A DNA stretch of 7,376 nucleotides, from contig JAABSF010000124.1 of assembly GCA_011390535.1 (NCBI GenBank), forward strand, positions 1 to 7,376. Direction: 5' to 3'. Origin of the DNA: Deltaproteobacteria bacterium (GTDB taxonomy: Bacteria > Myxococcota_A > Polyangia > HGW-17 > SLPX01). A model generated the notes under the pieces. That model searched no databases. It had not been told where the DNA came from and worked only from the letters and a program-made list of their open reading frames with translations. This document shows, piece by piece, positions 1-5,745 of this stretch; positions within the stretch are counted from its first letter, which is position 1, and each line of letters opens with the position of its first letter. A program made the translations under genes and the position numbers.

Positions 1-3000
1 TCGCTTTCATCTTCAGTTGCGTCACGGAGTATCTCCAGTCCTTTTGCAAGCTCCTCCCAAGACTCGGTTCTCTCATAATAGGGTACAAGAATCGAAGCGG
101 TGCGAACTCTAAACTGCGAGCCTTCTTCAAGATTGGATTCCAGCGCGGTGACGGTCTGTCGATGGAGTGGATCTATTGTTAAAGCCTCTGCGTAATGATC
201 CAGCGCTTCTTCTTTCTTGGAGAGCTTGTTCTCCAGAAGGTTACCCAGCCTATACAACAAGTCGACTCTTTCGTTGGATTTTTCGGCCAACTTTAATTGG
301 CTCTCCAGGGTTTCTACCAGCCCGCTCCAATCTTCTCGCGCTTCATTGATTCTCTCCAACGAGCGCAGCGCTCGCATACTCTCAGGTTGTAGTTCTACAA
401 TAGCTCGGTAGACCGAGGCGGCTCCTTCCAGATTCTCGAGCTTATCTTCTTCTATCGAACCCGCTTTGAAAAGGATGCTCAATTTATTTTCCGTATCATC
501 TTCCAGTTGAGCCCTCTTTTGATAGATCTTTAAAAGATTTTCCCAATCTTTCGTGACGCTGAAGATCTGCTCCAGCGCGTCAAGGGATTCTGCATCGTCC
601 GGGTGTTTCTCGAGGATGTTCTCGTAAAAGCCTTTGGCATCTTCAGGTTTGTTCAGATCATGGAAAGTAATGTTTGCCATTCGTCTGTTGAGGCGAACTC
701 GCTCATCTTCGTTTTCTGCTTTTTCTACTCTCTTTCTATAGATCTCCACCAGCTCTTTTCCAGCGTGGGCTTCACCGGCCAGCCTCTCCAGTTCTTCTTC
801 TAAACCTTCAGCATATGGAGCGATCTCATACGCTTTTGCACACCAGTGAAATGAGTCGACCTTGGAACCCAGCTTTTGCTCGCATAGCTCCCAGATATTC
901 CTCAGAAGACTTAATTTCTCGTCAACCTCTTCCGCGTGACGTAGGAGAATCTCATAGGTTGTGAGTAACCGGGGCCATTTGTTTCCCTGGATGTATATCG
1001 GGACCAATTCTTTCGCGGCTTCAAGGTTCTCGGGTTCCACCCCCAACACCCTTTCATACGCTTTTACTGCACGATCAGGTTTTTGCATCTGCTGTTTCCA
1101 GACATCGGCTATCTTGAAAAACAGCTTGATTTTCATCTCTTTGTCTTTTGTCTTGTCTGCCGCTCGATGCAGCGTATCCACAAACTCTTGCCAGTTTTGG
1201 CTCTCTGCAAAAAGCTCTTCCAATGATTGCCAGTCGCCGGCTTCAGCATACAAATCACGCAGCACTCTGATTGCTTTGTTGTGCCCCGGTTTAAGTTTCA
1301 AAACCTCTTGCCATACCTCGATGGCTCTTTTCGTACCGCCGATCCGGTCACTCCACAAAACCCCGAGGCTCTCCATGGTGGTTAGGCGTTTCTGCGGGTC
1401 ATCCAAGGTCTGGAGCCTAAGCTCAGTCACTTCTGCAAGCGCCATCCACCTTCTTTCGCGTCCGTACAAATGCATGAGCGCTGTGACGGCTTCTTCATCG
1501 TGAGGCAGTATCTCAAGCACACCGTTCCACATGGCGATGGCTGTTTTGGGATCTCCTAAGCGCTTCTGCGCAAGCTCAGCCATAGACCGCAACATTTCAG
1601 GTTTTTCCGAGTCCGGTATTGTTTCAAGCTCTCTTTTGTACAGATCAAGCAGCCCCCGCCAATTTCTTCGTCTCTCATAAATTTTTCTCAGCCGGTTCAG
1701 TGCATCTCTATCGGTGGGATCCAGCTTCAGTATCTCTTCGAGCGGTTCAATGGCTTTTGTGTGATTGCCCACCCTTTCACTCCAGAGCTCTGCGATGCGC
1801 CGGAGTATGGATTTCTTCTTCTCTTTGTCGTCGGTGATCTCTTTTTGCTGATGAAGAACCTTGATAAGATCGTTGACGCGGCCTGAAGATTCGTATTTTT
1901 CCGCCAGAGCCTCCATGACCTCCTGGTTATCAGGTTGAAGCTCAAGGATGGAGTTGTATGTGTTTAACACCATTACATCCACCCTGAGTTTTTCGTAAAT
2001 CTCTACGATGTCCAACAGGAGTATGATTTTTTCTTCGATTTGATCATCGCTGAGCTTTTCTACATCTTCTTTGATGATCTCCAGCAGGGCGTTCCATTTC
2101 TCGGTTTTTTTGTACAACCGCTTCAGCGCGGTTTTTGCTTCTTCATAATCAGGTTTGGTTCTCGCTACTGCCTTCCAGAGATCAACGGCGCGCTCCGGAT
2201 CTTCAAGTTTGTCTTCGGCCAGGCGAGCCATTTCTTCGCCCAACTCCACTTTTAGGTCTTTATCATCCGTTTTATGTTGAGCGTTTCTGAGCATACTCAA
2301 CATGGACTTGTAGTCGCCGATGCCTTTGTAGTATTCGCGGAAAAAGTTGAGCGCCATGGGTTGCGCAGGATCATTTTTTATCACTCGCTTAAAGTACGGT
2401 TGCGCTTCTTCAAGATTGTCGAGCTTTTTCCATGCCAGCATACCAATCTGAATGTAAGCACCGATGTCGCTCTCTTGTTCCTTTGACTGAAGAGAATTTT
2501 TATAAATCCCGATGAGCGCTTCCCAGTTTTCTCTTTCCGTGTATGCCTCGACTAACTCATTCAGTGCCCTTTTGTTGTTCGGATCCAGCTCTAACACGTT
2601 CCGGTAAGTTCCTAGTGCGCCGTCTTCATCTTTCAAATAGTTTTTCTGCGTATAGGCTGCATCGAGCAAAGCGGATATTTTGGTTTCGTCGTCTTCAGCC
2701 GCCTCGGCGCGAGACTGCTGGAAGCTATGAAGATCTTCCCATTTCTCATTTTCGGTCAAATGACGGGTCAGGTGCCGATATGCTTTCGTGTTGAGGGGAT
2801 CAATCTCCAGACTCTTTTTCAGATAGGTTTCAATCTCTTCGGCGCCGGGTTTATTTTTCTTATATAGCTCGGCTGCGCTGGCGTACAAACTGGTTGTGAG
2901 TTGTTTTGATTCACCTGATGTCGCTTGTTCAAGGTACTTTTCGGCGATGGCTTCCCAGTTTTGCTTTTTCATTGAAATTGATTCAAGCCGCTCTTGGGCA

Positions 3001-3344
3001 CCTTGATGATCCTCATTGATCTCAAGAACTTCTTTTAGAGCTGCTTCAGCGCCGTCTTGATCGAGCAGCTCATCATCAAGAATACGACCTTTTTCGTAAC
3101 ACAAATCGGTCCGTATATCCTTATCGTCGTGGAGCTTTAGCTCCAAGTCTATTATCTTCAAAGCTGTTTCAGCCTTGCCTTGTTCAAGAAGCTGAGCCCG
3201 TGTCACCGTAAATTTCTGCAGAAGCTCTGTATCCACTTCCTCTCGGTCGAGGCTTTCTACGCCGGCAATGATTTTTTCGATGATTTCATCGTCGTTGGGG
3301 TTACGCGTCAAATGCCCTAGGTAGGTTTGGATCTTGGTTTTCAT
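1..3344 (-). CDS. Giant tetratricopeptide-repeat (TPR) protein, N-terminal 1114 codons (3' end beyond window)
   Basis: One reading frame runs without a stop from an ATG at 3344-3342 to the left edge. An in-frame TAA lies two codons upstream (3350-3348), so this ATG is the first possible start; no strong Shine-Dalgarno is seen before it. There is no signal peptide or membrane segment, so the protein is probably cytoplasmic. From about residue 99 it is built of about 14 modules of 70-75 residues, each a pair of TPR-like helical hairpins. Typical stretches are 'YRNVLELDPNNKRAL' (D254 in the LDP turn) and 'LEEILKLDPTDRDAL' (D542), each followed by a Y.....W..L...Y helix. Residues 1-98 are helical but less repeat-like. 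TPR proteins are protein-binding scaffolds; no enzymatic domain is visible, and the partner is unknown. Similar acidic TPR giants occur in Myxococcota-type genomes (family knowledge). The function cannot be named, and the C-terminus, which might carry another domain, is missing. Confidence 0.9.
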   Translation of the reverse strand, partial: MKTKIQTYLGHLTRNPNDDEIIEKIIAGVESLDREEVDTELLQKFTVTRAQLLEQGKAETALKIIDLELKLHDDKDIRTDLCYEKGRILDDELLDQDGAEAALKEVLEINEDHQGAQERLESISMKKQNWEAIAEKYLEQATSGESKQLTTSLYASAAELYKKNKPGAEEIETYLKKSLEIDPLNTKAYRHLTRHLTENEKWEDLHSFQQSRAEAAEDDETKISALLDAAYTQKNYLKDEDGALGTYRNVLELDPNNKRALNELVEAYTERENWEALIGIYKNSLQSKEQESDIGAYIQIGMLAWKKLDNLEEAQPYFKRVIKNDPAQPMALNFFREYYKGIGDYKSMLSMLRNAQHKTDDKDLKVELGEEMARLAEDKLEDPERAVDLWKAVARTKPDYEEAKTALKRLYKKTEKWNALLEIIKEDVEKLSDDQIEEKIILLLDIVEIYEKLRVDVMVLNTYNSILELQPDNQEVMEALAEKYESSGRVNDLIKVLHQQKEITDDKEKKKSILRRIAELWSERVGNHTKAIEPLEEILKLDPTDRDALNRLRKIYERRRNWRGLLDLYKRELETIPDSEKPEMLRSMAELAQKRLGDPKTAIAMWNGVLEILPHDEEAVTALMHLYGRERRWMALAEVTELRLQTLDDPQKRLTTMESLGVLWSDRIGGTKRAIEVWQEVLKLKPGHNKAIRVLRDLYAEAGDWQSLEELFAESQNWQEFVDTLHRAADKTKDKEMKIKLFFKIADVWKQQMQKPDRAVKAYERVLGVEPENLEAAKELVPIYIQGNKWPRLLTTYEILLRHAEEVDEKLSLLRNIWELCEQKLGSKVDSFHWCAKAYEIAPYAEGLEEELERLAGEAHAGKELVEIYRKRVEKAENEDERVRLNRRMANITFHDLNKPEDAKGFYENILEKHPDDAESLDALEQIFSVTKDWENLLKIYQKRAQLEDDTENKLSILFKAGSIEEDKLENLEGAASVYRAIVELQPESMRALRSLERINEAREDWSGLVETLESQLKLAEKSNERVDLLYRLGNLLENKLSKKEEALDHYAEALTIDPLHRQTVTALESNLEEGSQFRVRTASILVPYYERTESWEELAKGLEILRDATEDES

Positions 3345-3511
3345 GTGTTACGCCATCCGAGGTTAGTTTTGAGATTTATAGACCTTTTTTTTCAATATGG
3401 TCGGCCGCCTTGAAAACTTAATAATATCAAATGGTTGCTTTAAGCCGAATGTTCAGTTTGTATCCGGCTGATACTGCTGCCTTCCATAATGAGCGGACAT
3501 GTTAACGCAGG

Positions 3512-3548
3512 GGTGGTTTTGATTCAACGGAAATTTGTAGAAACCACC
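3512..3548. repeat. Perfect 8-bp inverted repeat, 21-nt loop
   Basis: GGTGGTTT at 3512-3519 is the reverse complement of AAACCACC at 3541-3548. The 21-nt loop is long for a terminator, and no T-run follows on either side. It could be a protein-binding site or part of a folded leader. It lies about 170 bp upstream of the TPR start codon. Confidence 0.5.
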
Positions 3549-3581
3549 GAATTCTCACCACAAAAGTTTCGGATTTAACTG

Positions 3582-3598
3582 AAGAGTGTTTGACTCTT
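3582..3598. repeat. Short hairpin AAGAGT / ACTCTT
   Basis: Six perfect base pairs (3582-3587 with 3593-3598) close a 5-nt loop (GTTTG). There is no U-tract, so it is not a normal intrinsic terminator. It sits between the complementary 8-mers at 3558-3565 and 3624-3631, so it may cap a longer imperfect fold. Confidence 0.4.
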
Positions 3599-3626
3599 AT
3601 TCATTTGCACAAATTTTAGGCAATTT

Positions 3627-3649
3627 TGTGGAAAGAAGGATCGGCCGGG
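3627..3649. repeat. 23-bp direct repeat, copy 1
   Basis: This sequence begins TGTGGAAAGAAGG and ends CGGCCGGG. It recurs without mismatch at 4009-4031, 382 bp downstream. The two copies bracket the nested inverted-repeat element. A perfect 23-base match within 400 bp of non-coding DNA is far beyond chance. It could be the border of an intergenic repeat family or a remnant of duplicated elements. Confidence 0.85.
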
Positions 3650-3702
3650 CTTAGGGTCTCCGCAGAGCGCAAGGCTTCCCACGGGGATGAATTCGAAGGA
3701 CC

Positions 3703-3866
3703 GAACGAGCGATTTTTGAGGGCAGCGCCCAAGCCGCCGGACGTCGCTGTTTGAAGCTCCCCTTTGGGGAGCATCGTCAGCGACTCGTCAAAGTGGTTTC
3801 AGTCCTTCGGACAGCACCACTTGGATACGCCGGCTTTTTGGGACTGCCCCTTTTTACTGCTCGTTC
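3703..3866. repeat. Nested inverted-repeat element, candidate structured RNA or REP/MITE-like unit
   Basis: Paired arms nest in order. GAACGAGC (3703-3710) pairs with GCTCGTTC (3859-3866), and GGGCAG (3720-3725) with CTGCCC (3844-3849). CCC plus AAGCCG (3728-3736) pairs with CGGCTT (3831-3836) and GGG (3840-3842) across a small T bulge. Inside are two hairpins. The first is GTCGCTG (3743-3749) with CAGCGAC (3778-3784), capped by GCTCCCC-TTT-GGGGAGC (3756-3772). The second is AAGTGGT (3791-3797) with ACCACTT (3816-3822), capped by GTCC-TTC-GGAC (3802-3812). Together they give a three-way junction of about 164 nt with more than 35 pairs. The second hairpin's GTCCTTC also complements GAAGGAC at 3695-3701, a possible pseudoknot. 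No known RNA family is recognised. Strand is unknown, because the symmetry allows folding from either. Confidence 0.7.
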
Positions 3867-4008
3867 TAGATAGTACCATTTTGAATAAATTGATCTGTCT
3901 TGAGCTGCACGAGAAAAGGTAACAGATATTAGCAATTGTCCACTCGGCTCCGCTGCGACTTTTGGCGCGGCCTATTTGGAGCGAAACATATCAGGTGAAT
4001 TTGAAATA
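3867..4008. other. Intergenic spacer between structured element and second direct repeat
   Basis: No gene is supported here. It contains only weak complementary pieces, for example GCTCC near 3947 with GGAGC near 3978, and no clear promoter or terminator. It is AT-rich at both ends and GC-richer in the middle. Confidence 0.4.
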
Positions 4009-4031
4009 TGTGGAAAGAAGGATCGGCCGGG
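4009..4031. repeat. 23-bp direct repeat, copy 2
   Basis: Exact copy of the repeat at 3627-3649 in the same orientation; homology ends abruptly on the right, where the sequence turns into GGATTCC instead of CTTAGGG. It lies 26 bp before the -35 box of the downstream regulator gene, so whatever inserted or expanded here stops just short of that promoter. Confidence 0.85.
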
Positions 4032-4056
4032 GGATTCCATCTGCTTATTCCGTACG

Positions 4057-4085
4057 TTGACAGTGCCACAATGGTTCCATACTGT
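4057..4085 (+). promoter_or_regulatory. Sigma-70-type promoter of the Rrf2-family gene
   Basis: A perfect -35 hexamer, TTGACA (4057-4062), is followed after 17 bp by TACTGT (4080-4085), a weak -10 that matches the consensus at its T, A and final T. The palindromic operator begins 2 bp after the -10. Transcription would start near 4091-4093 and give a leader of about 45 nt. The -35 and the spacing are convincing; the -10 is not. Confidence 0.55.
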
Positions 4086-4087
4086 GG

Positions 4088-4109
4088 ATAGGACCTTTTT
4101 AGGTACTAT
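4088..4109. promoter_or_regulatory. Palindromic operator, probable autoregulatory Rrf2 site
   Basis: The arms ATAGGACCT (4088-4096) and AGGTACTAT (4101-4109) are separated by four T and pair at 8 of 9 positions (mismatch G4092/A4105). The 9-4-9 geometry and ATA...TAT ends resemble dimer sites of Rrf2 proteins such as IscR type 1, although the inner sequence differs from the IscR, NsrR and CymR consensus. It covers the predicted transcription start, the usual position for repression. Binding by the protein encoded downstream is inferred. Confidence 0.6.
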
Positions 4110-4138
4110 TGAAACTCAAACAATTTATGGAAATGTAA

Positions 4139-4594
4139 ATGAAACTATCAACTAGAACAAGATACGGTCTTCGAGCTTTGATTGATCTCGCCATACAGCC
4201 TGCGGACGGTCCGGTGATGTTAAGAAAGATATCTGAAAGACAGGGGATCTCTAAAAAGTATCTGGACAATATTTTTACATCGTTGCGGTTGTCAGGGCAT
4301 CTTCGGACGGTGAGGGGCGCCAGCGGAGGCTATCTGTTGGCCGAGGATCCGTCCAAAATATCAGTGTCTGATTTAGTTCGGGCTTTAGAAGGTAATTTCT
4401 CGCCGGTTGATTGTATAAACCAACCTGAGCTTTGTGAGAAGTCAGAGGATTGTGTGGCCCGCCGTTTATGGAAAGAGATGGAAAAAGCTATGTATAGTGT
4501 ATTGGATGCCTACACTCTTCAGGATCTTGTGGAGCGCCACCAAGATCTGGATACTGTTTTTTGTGTTAAAAACGGAGACGGCCCAAAAACTTGA
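4139..4594 (+). CDS. Rrf2/IscR-family transcriptional regulator with three-cysteine cluster
   Basis: This 151-aa protein has the usual Rrf2 length and opens with the family's MKLSTRTRYGLRALIDLA. A winged helix-turn-helix follows: helices at about 26-50 (ISERQGISKKYLDNIF) and a wing at about 56-68 (VRGASGGYLL). Cys92, Cys99 and Cys105 (C-x6-C-x5-C) match the Fe-S ligand region of IscR, followed by the conserved LW. The residue matching IscR His107 is Arg108, and IscR Glu43 is Asp43 here. Cys142 is an additional cysteine near the C-terminus. Family members sense Fe-S status, nitric oxide, redox state or cysteine supply; which applies here is unknown. The start is set by an in-frame TAA directly before the ATG (TAAATG) and a weak GGA 7 nt upstream. 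The gene has its own promoter and a palindromic operator, so autorepression is likely. It converges with the PDZ-thioredoxin gene, 47 bp away. Confidence 0.93.
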   Translation: MKLSTRTRYGLRALIDLAIQPADGPVMLRKISERQGISKKYLDNIFTSLRLSGHLRTVRGASGGYLLAEDPSKISVSDLVRALEGNFSPVDCINQPELCEKSEDCVARRLWKEMEKAMYSVLDAYTLQDLVERHQDLDTVFCVKNGDGPKT

Positions 4595-4614
4595 TTTGAC
4601 TTTTTGAGGGGGCC
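4580..4614. terminator. Possible bidirectional terminator between convergent genes
   Basis: GGCCC (4580-4584) can pair with GGGCC (4610-4614), and AAAAA (4585-4589) with TTTTT (4601-4605), with a GAGG bulge. A/T stretches on both sides suit two-way termination between converging genes. The arm overlaps the last codons of the regulator, and there is no clean trailing T-run, so the call is weak. Confidence 0.3.
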
Positions 4615-4641
4615 CTTAGGCCGGGCACTTGTGACTGGACT

Positions 4642-5580
4642 CTAAGGCTTCTCTTTCAACCATCGCTCCGCAATTCTTTTCACTTCACTTGTCTTATATG
4701 AAGATCCCAGCCGAATGTCTCGGATGATTCCTTTTCTGTCTATCAACACAAGGGAAGGAACTTTTGCCAAGTGATAGGTGTTTGCTATTTTGGCTCCCGG
4801 ATCTGCGGCTACAATGAACGGTAACCCCATACCGGCAGCTTTTTTCTTTGTATCCGTTACTGAGTTGCGGGCCAAAGCCAAAACCCGAAAACCTTTAGGG
4901 TGCAATTTATTGTAGATTTTTTTCAGCTTTTTAAGGGATGCTACACAAGAAGTACACCATGTCGCCCAGAACTCGATCAAAACAACTTTTCCTTTTAGAG
5001 ATGCGAGAGTCACTATGCCGCCGTCGACTTTTTGGGCACGGAAAGCCTTTGCTCGTTCTCCTATCAAGAGTAGCTGGAGCATTTTTTCCAGTGGCGGACG
5101 TTTTGTGAGTTTGAGAGAGGCTTTTCCGGTTTTTCCGCCTCGTTTGTAGGTCAAATTTACAATTTGTCCCAAACTCTTCTTTTGATACTCTCTTATTACA
5201 TCTGAAGGTTTGGTGACTCGTTTTCCTTCTATTTTCAGAACAATGTCCCCTTTTTTTAGCCCGGCTTTTGATGCGGGAGAGGTGTCCAGTACTTTGAGCA
5301 CTCTTACTCCGTTTGGGTGGTCTCCCATATTGAAACCCAGCCATGTTTGCGCCTGGGCGATGTTCATCCGGATTGTGATCAGCAAGAGAGATGTCGCCCA
5401 GAACAGGAACCGCGTTGAGATTCTGTTGCGTAAGATGAAGCCATCTTTTTCAACCATAGGATGCAAAGAGAGATGTTCAGCAGAGCGCATGTTAGAGCAG
5501 CTCATTTCAGAGCAGCGTAAACTCGATGCGATATCAGCATTTCCCTGAGGGTTTTCAGCGATCATGTTTTTTTTTCTCAT
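4642..5580 (-). CDS. Membrane-anchored PDZ-thioredoxin (TlpA/ResA-like) fusion protein
   Basis: The 312-aa product has a 50-residue polar N-terminus and a hydrophobic segment at about 56-72, ending in AQAQ (possible signal-peptidase site after A77). A PDZ domain follows at about 79-160 (LGF carboxylate-binding loop, SPASKAGLKKGDIVLKIEGK), then a TlpA/AhpC-TSA thioredoxin fold at about 172-310. The active site is WATWCTSC (C209, C212) and the cis-Pro loop is KVPSLVLID (P275). Such proteins act outside the cytoplasmic membrane as thiol-disulfide reductants or oxidants; the PDZ domain probably docks a partner protein's C-terminus. The ATG at 5580 has a good AAAGGA Shine-Dalgarno. Met42 (5457) would leave a conventional signal peptide but lacks a ribosome site. 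A run of nine A follows the start codon. The gene is divergent from the rhodanese lipoprotein and convergent with the Rrf2 gene. The substrate is unknown. Confidence 0.88.
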   Translation of the reverse strand: MRKKNMIAENPQGNADIASSLRCSEMSCSNMRSAEHLSLHPMVEKDGFILRNRISTRFLFWATSLLLITIRMNIAQAQTWLGFNMGDHPNGVRVLKVLDTSPASKAGLKKGDIVLKIEGKRVTKPSDVIREYQKKSLGQIVNLTYKRGGKTGKASLKLTKRPPLEKMLQLLLIGERAKAFRAQKVDGGIVTLASLKGKVVLIEFWATWCTSCVASLKKLKKIYNKLHPKGFRVLALARNSVTDTKKKAAGMGLPFIVAADPGAKIANTYHLAKVPSLVLIDRKGIIRDIRLGSSYKTSEVKRIAERWLKEKP

Positions 5581-5611
5581 GCAATCCTTTCCGGCTGAGG
5601 TGTTTTTTTAA

Positions 5612-5640
5612 AGATACTCATTGCCTTAAGGTAGATACTC
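5612..5640. promoter_or_regulatory. Paired 8-bp direct repeats around a CCTTAAGG palindrome in the divergent promoter region
   Basis: AGATACTC occurs at 5612-5619 and again at 5633-5640, with a 21-bp period (two helical turns). Between them lies the perfect 8-bp palindrome CCTTAAGG (5624-5631). Same-face direct repeats between divergent genes are typical of an activator or response-regulator site. The protein that binds is not known, and no clear -10/-35 pair could be assigned in either direction. Confidence 0.4.
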
Positions 5641-5649
5641 GATAGACTT

Positions 5650-5667
5650 AATACAGATAACAGTATT
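5650..5667. promoter_or_regulatory. Inverted repeat AATAC-N8-GTATT, possible operator
   Basis: Five perfect pairs (5650-5654 with 5663-5667) flank an 8-bp AT-rich spacer. It lies in the middle of the 165-bp gap between the PDZ-thioredoxin and rhodanese genes, where one bound dimer could affect both. The short arms make chance possible. Confidence 0.3.
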
Positions 5668-5706
5668 CAAAGGAAAGACGAAGAAATTTCAACGACAAAA
5701 TAGAGT

Positions 5707-5732
5707 TAGAGCAAAACAATAGAGCAAAACAA
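5707..5732. repeat. Perfect tandem duplication of a 13-bp unit
   Basis: TAGAGCAAAACAA occurs at 5707-5719 and immediately again at 5720-5732; the preceding TAGAGT (5701-5706) looks like the start of a third, decayed copy. The second copy runs into the AAAGG ribosome site (5731-5735) of the rhodanese lipoprotein gene. The unit would lie in the 5' leader; it may be a slipped-strand duplication or a repeated binding site. Confidence 0.7.
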
Positions 5733-5745
5733 AGGTTAGTCAAAG

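Larger units (their letters stand above)
3345..3626. other. Non-coding leader region of the TPR gene with several inverted repeats
   Basis: No credible gene is seen here. It is the presumed 5' region of the leftward TPR gene. On the minus strand there is a TATAAA-like box inside the sequence tttatagacc (about 3376-3385), but no convincing -35 at the right spacing, so no promoter is called. It holds a perfect 8-bp inverted repeat (3512-3519 with 3541-3548) and a 6-bp hairpin (3582-3598). CCACAAAA at 3558-3565 is also the exact reverse complement of TTTTGTGG at 3624-3631, enclosing the hairpin. Their role is unknown. Confidence 0.5.

Noticed and set aside
961..1503. 180-codon plus-strand open frame
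   Set aside because: It lies wholly opposite the TPR gene and is Ser/Cys-rich, the mirror of acidic helical codons. The minus frame has clear TPR periodicity, so this is a shadow.
3703..3866. tRNA, riboswitch, retron or transposase-bearing element
   Set aside because: The fold does not match a cloverleaf. No recognised riboswitch core was seen, and no reverse transcriptase or transposase frame is nearby. It is left as an unclassified structured repeat.
4127..4138. Mini-ORF ATG GAA ATG TAA just before the Rrf2 start as a regulatory leader peptide
   Set aside because: Three codons in the same frame with no ribosome site of its own; more likely chance. It was used only to fix the true start at 4139.
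4931..5548. Alternative frames inside the PDZ-thioredoxin gene (137 and 112 codons)
   Set aside because: They overlap a gene with recognisable PDZ and thioredoxin motifs and carry no motif of their own.
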